DNA of 12,745 nt from CAYFKJ01 sp964528595 (lineage in GTDB: Bacteria; Pseudomonadota; Alphaproteobacteria; UBA2966): the NCBI GenBank assembly GCA_964528595.1, contig CAZGTM010000085.1, forward strand, positions 1-12,745. The letters run 5' to 3'. The position numbers and the translations under genes are program-made. Positions 1-6,447 of the stretch are shown piece by piece. Under the pieces are notes generated by a model. It had not been told where the DNA came from. It did no database searches and saw nothing but the letters and a program-made list of their open reading frames with translations. The number at the start of each line of letters is the position of its first letter. The stretch's first letter is position 1.

Positions 1-91
1 AAGCCAACCCGATCCTAACATCCGGGCTGGACTAGTTTTCGGGGGGCAGGTCAATCTGCCGGCGGGAAAACCGGATGCTCCCGGAGAGGCG

Positions 92-469
92 GTGGAGCAG
101 ACGATCGAAGTTCTGCTGGTCGTACCCAACCAGGTTTTGCGACCCCTTCTTCAGCATCATCTGGAAAGCAACGGCTGCCGGGTTGTCGGCGCCGATTCGC
201 CCTTTGAAGCCTTCGAGCTTTGCGTCCGGACGGTGCCGGAACTGGTGATTTCGTCTGTCGTGCTCGCCGGCCTCGACGGCATTGATTTGTTGCGCACCTT
301 GGATGCGATGACCAGCACGTCCGCTATCGATCTCGCGGTTCTCACCAGCTGGTCCCGCGACGATCCGTTGCTCGCCAGGCTGCCGCCGAAGGCGGCGGTC
401 ATCAGCATCGACGAAACCATGGAATACGATCTCCTGACGGTGCTCAAAAAAGTGCGGGATGCCAATTGA
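92..469 (+). CDS. Degenerate response-regulator receiver (REC-like) domain protein
   Basis: The 125-residue product has the alternating beta/alpha pattern of a CheY-like receiver domain: EVLLVVPNQ as strand 1, ELVISSVVLAGLDGIDLL as strand 3 plus loop, and IDLAVLTSW as strand 4. The acidic pair that normally follows strand 1 is replaced by Pro-Asn. The phospho-accepting Asp, normally at the end of strand 3, is Ser. No Lys is seen near the end of strand 5. It is therefore probably not phosphorylated and may act as a protein-binding pseudo-receiver. The GTG start is preceded by GGAG at 83-86. However, the frame stays open upstream to the window edge, so this could be the C-terminal receiver of a larger protein such as a hybrid kinase. 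It lies 62 bases before the hydrolase on the same strand. The fold assignment is fairly sure; start and role are not. Confidence 0.62.
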   Translation: MEQTIEVLLVVPNQVLRPLLQHHLESNGCRVVGADSPFEAFELCVRTVPELVISSVVLAGLDGIDLLRTLDAMTSTSAIDLAVLTSWSRDDPLLARLPPKAAVISIDETMEYDLLTVLKKVRDAN

Positions 470-531
470 TTGAATTGCGCCGTCTGGCCGGCTTCGTGGA
501 GTTGACGACCGAAGAGGGAGGAGGGAGCGCC

Positions 532-1503
532 GTGCCGAAAGTGATTTTTCCGGTATTGCTGTCGATAGTCCTGTTTTTCGACCGTCCGGCGTCGGCCCAG
601 ATGTCGGCCAATCCGCCGGAGATCGGCGCGGCCATACGCAAGATGGGACCGCGGATAACCCGCGATATCGTGGGTGCCACCGCCAAGCTCTACGCCCCTT
701 TGCTGGCGAAAATGCCGACGGACGGCGTCAAAGTTATGCCCGATCAGGCCTACGGCCCCGACGCGCGCAACAAACTCGACGTCTACCTGCCGGAAAGCCC
801 GAAAACCAAGCGTACGCCGGTCGTGGTGTTCCTGCACGGTGGTGGTTTCGTCCGCGGCGACAAGCGACGCTATGCCAACCTAGGCACCTACTTCGCCCGT
901 CACGGCGTGATCGGCATGATGGCCAACTACCGCTTCGCGCCAAAAAACAAATGGCCCTCGGGCGCGGAAGATATCGCCCTTATGATCAAGTGGATCCGGA
1001 AAAACGGCGCCAAATTCGGCGGGGACGCCCGGCGGATCTTTCTGATGGGCGCCTCCGCCGGGTCGGCGCACGTCGCCAGCTACGTATTTTTCGAACGCTT
1101 TCACGTCAACAACGACGGCGTCGCCGGTGCCGTCCTGGTCTCCGGACCGGCCTATGAGCTTAAAATCAAGTTGACGCGCGACGGCCAGCTGGGACATTCG
1201 GGAGAGCGCGGTTATTTCGGCGAGGATGCCTCAAAATACGACGGCATGTCGTCGATCCGCAACCTGCCGGGCCGGAAAATTCCGGTGTTCGTCGTTTATG
1301 CCGAACTGGATCCGGCACCCATCCAGGCGCAAAACATGCTGTTGATCGACGGGCTATACAAGCGCGACAAAATGCTGCCGACGATCAAGCAGGTGCTCGG
1401 CCACAACCATATTTCGATTACCATGCACTTCAACACCAAGGACCAGTCGCTGGGCCCCGACATTCTGGCCTTCATTGCGGCGCAGAGCGGCCGCCGCCGG
1501 TAA
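532..1503 (+). CDS. Secreted alpha/beta hydrolase (esterase/lipase, HSL-like family)
   Basis: This is a predicted serine esterase of about 323 residues. The GTG at 532 is chosen because GGGAGGAGGG-type Shine-Dalgarno sequence at 516-526 sits just upstream and because it opens directly into a signal peptide. That peptide has Lys at residue 3, a hydrophobic core FPVLLSIVLFF and an Ala-Ser-Ala cleavage site near residue 22, so the enzyme is probably exported. The oxyanion motif HGGG is at residues 102-105. The nucleophile elbow GASAG has Ser about 175. Asp about 260 is in ELDP, and His about 291-293 is in GHNH, completing a catalytic triad. The layout is that of hormone-sensitive-lipase or BD-FAE type carboxylesterases, and the length is typical. 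The substrate cannot be read from sequence. It is convergent with the acyl-CoA ligase and its link to that pathway is unproven. A TTG start at 466, overlapping the preceding stop, is open but would bury the signal peptide. Confidence 0.85.
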   Translation: MPKVIFPVLLSIVLFFDRPASAQMSANPPEIGAAIRKMGPRITRDIVGATAKLYAPLLAKMPTDGVKVMPDQAYGPDARNKLDVYLPESPKTKRTPVVVFLHGGGFVRGDKRRYANLGTYFARHGVIGMMANYRFAPKNKWPSGAEDIALMIKWIRKNGAKFGGDARRIFLMGASAGSAHVASYVFFERFHVNNDGVAGAVLVSGPAYELKIKLTRDGQLGHSGERGYFGEDASKYDGMSSIRNLPGRKIPVFVVYAELDPAPIQAQNMLLIDGLYKRDKMLPTIKQVLGHNHISITMHFNTKDQSLGPDILAFIAAQSGRRR

Positions 1504-1533
1504 GCCGGTGCCGCTCAACCGGTTGAGACCGGC
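1504..1533. terminator. Candidate bidirectional hairpin between convergent genes
   Basis: The 35-base gap between the convergent hydrolase and acyl-CoA ligase is almost entirely dyad. A perfect 14-base palindrome, CTCAACCGGTTGAG (1514-1527), is flanked by GCCGGT (1504-1509) and ACCGGC (1528-1533), which pair with each other across a 4-base bulge. No T-tract follows on either strand. It could slow transcription from both sides or only mark the 3' ends. Confidence 0.45.
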
Positions 1534-1538
1534 AGCGC

Positions 1539-3089
1539 TTACCCGTTCTCCGCGAAGTCCTCGCGCAGCAGGCGCTTGAGAACCTTGCCCAGCGCGTTCC
1601 TGGGAAAGTCCTCGCGGAATTCGACGGCGGCCAGGCGCTGGTGTTTGGCCAGGCGTTCGTTGGCCCAGGCGCGGATCCCGTCGGCGTCGGCGCCGTCGCG
1701 GGGGATGACCAGGGCGATGGGACTTTCGCCCCATTTTTCATGGGGGATGCCGATCACCGTGACGTCCTGGACGTCGGCGTGCTCCCCGACGATGGCTTCG
1801 ATATCGGCGGGAAAGACGTTGAAGCCGCCCGAGATGATCATGTCCTTCTTGCGGTCGAGGATGTAAAGGCAACCGTCCTCGTCGAGCTTGCCGATATCGC
1901 CCGAGCGCAGGAAGGTGCGCCCGTCCGGGGCCTGCCAGATAACGGCCTCCGTGGCTTCCGCCCGGCGATGGTACTCCTTCATCATGCCCGCGCCATAGCC
2001 CGCGATCTCGCCCACTTCGTTCGGGCCCAGTTCGTTGCCCGCGTCGTCGACGATCTTGACGTCGAACCCCATGGTCGGCGTGCCCACCGAATCGGGTTTC
2101 GCGGCCTGCATGTGCGGCCGGTTCATGGTGGCGAAGCCTTCCGAAAAACCATAGAGGTCGTAAAGGTTGGGCGACAGACGCCGCAGCACGTCGGCCTTTG
2201 TGTCCGGCCTGAGCGGCGAACCGGCGGAAAGCACCGTCTCCAGGCTCGAGAGGTCGTAATCGTCGAAGTCCGGATCGTCCAGCGTCACGATGTATTGCGT
2301 CGGCACCATAAAGGTGTGTGTGATCTTTTCGCGCTCGACGGTTTCAAGGAACCCCCGGGGGCTGAACTCCGGCAGGACGAACAGGGTGCCGGCGGCGAAC
2401 AGGGCAGGTAGCAGCATTAGCCAGGTTCCGTTGGAATAAAGCGCCGTCGTCGTCAGCGCCCGGCACTGGTCGTGAAAGCGGAGGTCGACGGCGTTGCTGA
2501 AGGCAAAGTGCTGGCGCACCCGGTGGGTCTGCACGATGCCTTTGGGCAGCCCCGTCGTACCGGAGGAGTAAATGATGTTGAAATCGTCGGTGAGATCGTA
2601 GGCGACGTTCGGCTTTTCCCCGCTCGCGCCGGCCAGATAATCATCGAAGCTGTGCCAGCCGTCGCCGGAAAACCCGTGGGCGATGAAGCCGTCATCACGA
2701 ATGGAAGTCAGGCCGCCGCGCACCTCGTCAATCTTGGACCGTTGTTCAGCCGAACAGAATACCGCCACCGAACCGCTGTCCGCGATGAGACCTTCGACCT
2801 GCTCCGCCGTCAACAATCCGCTTAAGGGAACGACGCAAGCGCCGGCCCGGACGATGCCGAACATGATCTCGACGATATCGACCGAATTGCCCATCAGCAC
2901 GGCGACCTTGTCACCCTTGCCTACGTCTGCGGCAATCAACCGGTTGGCGACGCGGCTCATGTTGCGGTCAAAATCGCCCCAGGTCCGGCGCACGTTGCCG
3001 CAGACGACGGCCTCCCGATTGGGATAGAACCGGGCATGGGTCGCCCAGAGATCGGGCAGGAAGACTTGGGCGTTATCGATCGACGGCAT
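1539..3089 (-). CDS. AMP-forming acyl-CoA synthetase (ANL superfamily ligase)
   Basis: This 516-residue enzyme activates a carboxylic acid with ATP to an acyl-adenylate and then to the CoA thioester. The P-loop signature YSSGTTGLPKG is at 174-184. The A5 motif reads YGFSEG (313-318), with Ser where Thr is more usual. The A7/hinge region runs from SGDIG (397-401) to LDRKKDMIISGGFNVFP (411-427), and the C-terminal catalytic Lys is K502 in ALGK. Length and motif order are those of medium/long-chain fatty-acid or aryl-acid CoA ligases. The acid substrate cannot be assigned. The gene is the last of a leftward tetR-hydratase-ligase operon, beginning 26 bases after the hydratase stop. Being co-regulated with a B12-dependent mutase suggests it supplies the CoA ester that the cluster processes; that is inference. 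Confidence 0.9.
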   Translation of the reverse strand: MPSIDNAQVFLPDLWATHARFYPNREAVVCGNVRRTWGDFDRNMSRVANRLIAADVGKGDKVAVLMGNSVDIVEIMFGIVRAGACVVPLSGLLTAEQVEGLIADSGSVAVFCSAEQRSKIDEVRGGLTSIRDDGFIAHGFSGDGWHSFDDYLAGASGEKPNVAYDLTDDFNIIYSSGTTGLPKGIVQTHRVRQHFAFSNAVDLRFHDQCRALTTTALYSNGTWLMLLPALFAAGTLFVLPEFSPRGFLETVEREKITHTFMVPTQYIVTLDDPDFDDYDLSSLETVLSAGSPLRPDTKADVLRRLSPNLYDLYGFSEGFATMNRPHMQAAKPDSVGTPTMGFDVKIVDDAGNELGPNEVGEIAGYGAGMMKEYHRRAEATEAVIWQAPDGRTFLRSGDIGKLDEDGCLYILDRKKDMIISGGFNVFPADIEAIVGEHADVQDVTVIGIPHEKWGESPIALVIPRDGADADGIRAWANERLAKHQRLAAVEFREDFPRNALGKVLKRLLREDFAENG

Positions 3090-3115
3090 GGCTCTGAAAT
3101 CCCGGGTTACAAAAT

Positions 3116-3919
3116 CTATCTACGGTCACGGATATCCCGCTTGCCGGCGTTCATCTCGGCCATCAGCTCGATCGATTGATCGTCGACCATGAGATCGCAA
3201 AACAACGTGCGCTCGTCCGCCAGGCCTTCGGCCAGCGGCCGGCCGGCAGCGCCCCGCACCAGCCGCTTGATATGGCCCAGCGCGCGCGGTGGTTTGGCGG
3301 CAAGTTCAGCGGCGATTTCCATGGCGTGTTCCACCACGTCGCCCTCGACGCAGGCCGAAACGATGCCGAGCGCCGCGGCTTCGAGCGGCCGGATGGTGCG
3401 GCCCAGCAAGGTCATTTCCAACGCCCGGCCCTCACCGATCAGGCGCGCCAGACGCTGCGTGCCGCCCGCGCCGGGCAGCAGGCCGACGTTGATCTCCGGC
3501 AGGCCGAGGTCGTACTCGCCGTCCTGCGCCAAACGGATGTCACAGGCCAGCGCCAGCTCGAAACCGCCGCCCATGGCCGTGCCGTTGAGGGCGGCGATGA
3601 AAGCCTTCGGCAGGGTTTCGATCCGCCGCAGGCAGGTGAGGTAGGGCGATTCGGGCACCGGCCGGTCAGTATCGAAACTCATGCCTTTCGCCGCCAACGC
3701 GCGCGATCTCTCCTCCAGCACGCCGACGTCGTAATGCCGGATAAAGACGTCGGGATCGCCGCCGGTGAGCACGACGGCGCGGACGGAGTCGTCGAATTCG
3801 ATCTCGTCCAGCAAAGCGGTTAATTCGGCTTCCGTATCGCCGTCCATGTAACCGTGCGGAGGGTTCGAAACCGCCGCTTTGAGGACCGCGCCTTGGCGGA
3901 TCACGCTGAACTGCGCCAT
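3116..3919 (-). CDS. Enoyl-CoA hydratase/isomerase (crotonase family)
   Basis: The 267-residue product is a crotonase-fold enzyme that would hydrate a 2-enoyl-CoA, or isomerise or hydrolyse a related CoA ester. Both glutamates of true hydratases are present: Glu121 in GGGFELALACDI and Glu142 in LPEINVGLLPGAGGTQRL, matching Glu144 and Glu164 of rat mitochondrial hydratase. The oxyanion-hole glycines GGG are at 117-119. The first oxyanion segment is unusual: TGGDPDVFIRHYDVG (52-66) replaces the common F-x-A-G-x-D pattern. That suggests a particular substrate subfamily but does not by itself mean loss of activity. It lies 5 bases downstream of the TetR stop and 26 bases upstream of the ligase, so the three form one operon. 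The crotonase assignment is strong; hydratase versus another crotonase activity is less certain. Confidence 0.88.
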   Translation of the reverse strand: MAQFSVIRQGAVLKAAVSNPPHGYMDGDTEAELTALLDEIEFDDSVRAVVLTGGDPDVFIRHYDVGVLEERSRALAAKGMSFDTDRPVPESPYLTCLRRIETLPKAFIAALNGTAMGGGFELALACDIRLAQDGEYDLGLPEINVGLLPGAGGTQRLARLIGEGRALEMTLLGRTIRPLEAAALGIVSACVEGDVVEHAMEIAAELAAKPPRALGHIKRLVRGAAGRPLAEGLADERTLFCDLMVDDQSIELMAEMNAGKRDIRDRR

Positions 3920-3924
3920 CGGCC

Positions 3925-4533
3925 TCAGTCCTCCGCTTGGGGGTCCATCTGGCGGCGGAACATGCGGATGATCTTGCGCGCAATGGCCTTGGGCGTGGCG
4001 CCGCCGGGTCGGTACCAGCTGACGACGAAATTCAGGGCGCCCAAAACGGCGAGACGGAACATCCGGCGGTCGGTGCGCGGCGGCAGTGGCAGCGCCTTGA
4101 TCAGGCGGATGAAAACTTTTTCGTAAGAATCGCGGTGCCGGATCAGACGGCGGTTCAGATCGCTGTCGCCGCGCGGCACGATGTTGGCCACCAGGGTATT
4201 GTAATCGGCGCTGGTCAGCAGCGACTGCAGGTGCGCCATGGCCGCCCGTTCCAGGCGCGTCCAGGGATCGTCCGCCGTGGCGATCGCCGCCTCGACCGAC
4301 GACTGCATCTCCTCCATGCCCTTTTGGTAGACTGCCTCGAAGAGATCGTCCTTGGAGCGGAAAAAATAGTAGAGCGAGCTCGGCTGGACGCCGACCTCCG
4401 CCGCGATATCGCGGATCGAGGTGCCGTGATAGCCCTGTCGCGCGAACGAACGCGCGGCAGCGTCCAGCATGTCGCCGCGCCGGTTTTCCTGCGGCCTGTC
4501 GGTTGTCGCGCGACTTGCGGTCCTGATACTCAT
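3925..4533 (-). CDS. TetR/AcrR-family transcriptional repressor, likely local regulator
   Basis: This is a 202-residue one-component regulator. An N-terminal helix-turn-helix spans about residues 19-65, with the typical DMLDAAARSFARQGYHGTSI, RDIAAEVGV and SSLYYFFRSKDDLF segments. The C-terminal half carries NFVVSWYRPGG, reminiscent of TetR regulators of CoA-ester catabolism such as KstR2-type proteins, so the ligand may be a pathway CoA thioester. That similarity is from memory of the family. It is the first gene of the leftward operon, followed 5 bases later by the hydratase. A 20-base palindrome lies 37 bases upstream of its start, inside its own predicted promoter, and a near-identical one lies in the promoter of the divergent mutase gene. 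Autoregulation and control of both arms are therefore likely. A GGGGGA stretch precedes the ATG. Confidence 0.9.
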   Translation of the reverse strand: MSIRTASRATTDRPQENRRGDMLDAAARSFARQGYHGTSIRDIAAEVGVQPSSLYYFFRSKDDLFEAVYQKGMEEMQSSVEAAIATADDPWTRLERAAMAHLQSLLTSADYNTLVANIVPRGDSDLNRRLIRHRDSYEKVFIRLIKALPLPPRTDRRMFRLAVLGALNFVVSWYRPGGATPKAIARKIIRMFRRQMDPQAED

Positions 4534-4566
4534 TCGCGCCGGTCCCCCGCGTCGAAGTTTCTAATT

Positions 4567-4596
4567 GTTATACCGAACGGTCGCTCGGTAGGTCCG
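4567..4596 (-). promoter_or_regulatory. Predicted promoter of the leftward tetR operon
   Basis: Read on the minus strand, a good -10 hexamer TATAAC (4567-4572) lies 18 bases after a weak -35-like CGGACC (4591-4596). The predicted TetR operator fills the spacer. This is the usual geometry for repression by blocking RNA polymerase. The -35 matches poorly, so the call rests mainly on the -10 and the operator position. Confidence 0.4.
4571..4590. promoter_or_regulatory. Predicted TetR operator 1 (tetR-hydratase-ligase promoter)
   Basis: TACCGAACGGTCGCTCGGTA is a 20-base imperfect palindrome with 8 of 10 paired positions complementary. It matches the reverse complement of the second site at 4700-4719 in 17 of 20 positions. 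The ACCGA-NNN-TCGGT style core is common for TetR-family operators. It lies upstream of tetR, inside its predicted promoter. Confidence 0.72.
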
Positions 4597-4666
4597 CCGA
4601 GTCAAGGGGTGACCTTGGGCCGGGCGTCATTTGATGACTCATTTTCATGTTTGGAACCTCCCCCGC

Positions 4667-4694
4667 TTGCTTCCGGATCGATTCAGATGATATC
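4667..4694 (+). promoter_or_regulatory. Predicted promoter of the mutase operon
   Basis: TTGCTT (4667-4672) and GATATC (4689-4694), 16 bases apart, form a modest sigma70-like promoter. Transcription would begin near 4700, inside operator 2, leaving a 5' leader of about 40 bases before the ATG at 4740. The hexamers are imperfect and the call is tentative. Confidence 0.35.
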
Positions 4695-4699
4695 TTTTC

Positions 4700-4719
4700 T
4701 ACTGAACGACTGTTCGGTA
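4700..4719. promoter_or_regulatory. Predicted TetR operator 2 (mutase promoter)
   Basis: TACTGAACGACTGTTCGGTA is complementary at 7 of 10 paired positions and matches operator 1 in opposite orientation at 17 of 20 positions. It lies 20 bases upstream of the mutase start codon, over the predicted transcription start. The pairing with operator 1 is the main evidence that both arms answer to one regulator. Confidence 0.7.
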
Positions 4720-4739
4720 CCAACACCGCCGGGAACGAC

Positions 4740-6398
4740 ATGAGCATACACGAAGACGCCAGGGCCAAATGGGAGGCCGACTATCTTTCCCACCTCGAGG
4801 GCGAGGATGTCCGCCGCAACCGCTCCGGCGTCACGGTGAAGCCGATCTACGGCCCCGATGATTGGGATCAGAGCCGCTATATGGCGGATCTCGGCTATCC
4901 CGGTCAGTCGCCGGGGACGCGGGGGATTTATTCCACCATGCACCGGGGCCGGCCCTGGAGCCCCCGCCTCGTCGTCGGCCTGGGCCTGCCCGAAGACTAC
5001 AACGCGCGGATGCGGGCGCTTTACGACATCGGCCTGACGGGCCTGTTTCTGGCCCCTTGCAATTCGCACATGCGGGGCTACGACCCGGACGAGGTCGAGC
5101 CGGAACTGCTGGGCACCTGCGGCACCGTCATCGCGTCGGCCGAGGACGTGCGCGTCTGCTTGGATGGGCTGCCCATCGACCGCTACGGCGTCAGCCTCGG
5201 CTGCACCGCGCCCTACGCCCTGTCGGCCTTCATGTTTGCCGTGGCCAAACAGCGCGGCATACCGTGGCGGCAATTGGCGGGCACGACCAATCAGTCCGAT
5301 TATCTCTCGCACTATACGGCGCTGCACATGTTCTTCCGCGTGGCGCTGTCGGGTCAGCGCCGGCTGATGCTCGACCACATCGAATGGATGCTGCGCGAGG
5401 CGCCGCGCTGGAACGCACTGTCGGTGGTCGGCCAGCACATGCAGCAGGCCGGCGCCACGCCGGCCCAAGCCATGGGGCTGACAATCTCGAGCGCCATTCA
5501 GTACGCCCATGACTTGATCGAACGGGGCCATGAGCCGGACGATTTCCTGCCCAGGTTCAGCTTTTTCTTCGATATCTCAATTTCCTTCTTCGAGGAGGTC
5601 GCCAAGTTCCGGGCGGGCCGGCGTATCTGGGACCGCATCACGGCGGAGCGCTTCGGCGCCAAGGACCGGCGCTCGCGCCGCTTCCGCTTCCACGCCCAGA
5701 CCTCCGGCGTCGACCTCACCCGCCAGCAGCCCCTCAACAACATCGCCCGGTCCGCCGTGCAGGCCATGGCCGGCATCTTCGGCGGCCTGCAGTCGCTGCA
5801 CACCGACAGTTACGACGAGGCGCTGGGCAGTCCGACGGCGGCGGCGGCCCAGATCGCCGTGGCGACGCAGAATATCCTGCGCGGCGAAGCCCACCTTGAC
5901 GATGTGATCGATCCCCTCGGCGGGTCGTACTACGTCGAGAGCCTGACGAACGACATGGAAGGGGAAATCGAGGCGGTGATCGCCAAGATCGACGACGCCG
6001 GGGGTATGTACCGCGCGGCCGAGGCCGGTGTGGTACAGACCATGCTGGGCGAATCGGCGCTGGACTGGCAACAGAAGATCGAAAGCGGCGAGCAGGTCGT
6101 CGTCGGGGTCAACGCCCATACCGTGGCGGACGATCCGGCCGACCGCCCGCCACCGCAGGAACGCCTGGATCCGGCCCGCCTCGACAAATACCTCGCCGGT
6201 TTCGCTGCCTTCAAACAAGAGCGCGATCAGAACGCCGTCCAGCGCGCCCGGGACGACCTCGCCCGCGCCTGCAACAGCGAAGGTGAAAACACATATGAGA
6301 GCGTCGTCAACGCCGCCATCGCCGGTGTCACCCATGGCGAGATCTGCGGCACCGTGCGGCAGGAAATGGGCTTCGGCCAGCCGCTGATCGTGCCGTAA
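4740..6398 (+). CDS. Divergent B12-dependent acyl-CoA mutase, large (catalytic) subunit
   Basis: This is a 552-residue homologue of the methylmalonyl-CoA mutase catalytic subunit, an adenosylcobalamin radical enzyme that moves a CoA-carbonyl group between carbons. Clear family landmarks are TRG (60-62), RPW (71-73), RGYD (112-115), QHMQQAGAT (232-240, with His233 equal to catalytic His244 of Propionibacterium MutB), FHAQTSG (317-323), LQSLHTDSYDEALGSPT (350-366) and DPLGGSYYVE (391-400). Substrate residues differ: MutB Tyr89 is His68, Tyr243 is Gln232, carboxylate-binding Arg207 aligns to Leu195 with His196 next to it, and the FDL.TH segment has become PCNSHM (106-111). It is unlikely to use methylmalonyl-CoA. 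No C-terminal DxHxxG cobalamin-binding domain is present, so a separate small subunit is required. The ATG at 4740 is chosen because operator 2 and the promoter lie before it; the frame is open further upstream. GGGA at 4731-4734 is a modest ribosome site. Confidence 0.88.
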   Translation: MSIHEDARAKWEADYLSHLEGEDVRRNRSGVTVKPIYGPDDWDQSRYMADLGYPGQSPGTRGIYSTMHRGRPWSPRLVVGLGLPEDYNARMRALYDIGLTGLFLAPCNSHMRGYDPDEVEPELLGTCGTVIASAEDVRVCLDGLPIDRYGVSLGCTAPYALSAFMFAVAKQRGIPWRQLAGTTNQSDYLSHYTALHMFFRVALSGQRRLMLDHIEWMLREAPRWNALSVVGQHMQQAGATPAQAMGLTISSAIQYAHDLIERGHEPDDFLPRFSFFFDISISFFEEVAKFRAGRRIWDRITAERFGAKDRRSRRFRFHAQTSGVDLTRQQPLNNIARSAVQAMAGIFGGLQSLHTDSYDEALGSPTAAAAQIAVATQNILRGEAHLDDVIDPLGGSYYVESLTNDMEGEIEAVIAKIDDAGGMYRAAEAGVVQTMLGESALDWQQKIESGEQVVVGVNAHTVADDPADRPPPQERLDPARLDKYLAGFAAFKQERDQNAVQRARDDLARACNSEGENTYESVVNAAIAGVTHGEICGTVRQEMGFGQPLIVP

Positions 6399-6447
6399 AG
6401 GGGCGGATTGGGGTAATATCCGGCATGCGTTTGGGAGGGACCGAGCC

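Noticed and set aside
466..531. TTG start of the hydrolase overlapping the preceding stop codon
   Set aside because: It would place 22 residues before an otherwise clean signal peptide, whereas the GTG at 532 has a strong ribosome site immediately upstream.
1641..2411. Long plus-strand open frame opposite the acyl-CoA ligase
   Set aside because: It is antisense to a well-conserved enzyme; its Arg-, Val- and Asp-rich translation is typical of a shadow of GC-rich coding sequence.
4647..4739. N-terminal extension of the mutase frame to 4647
   Set aside because: It would make the predicted promoter and operator 2 coding, has no ribosome site, and the family-like N-terminus starts at the ATG at 4740.
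4683..5531. Minus-strand frame of 282 codons opposite the mutase
   Set aside because: It is antisense to the mutase and shows no family motif; it also overlaps the divergent promoter region.
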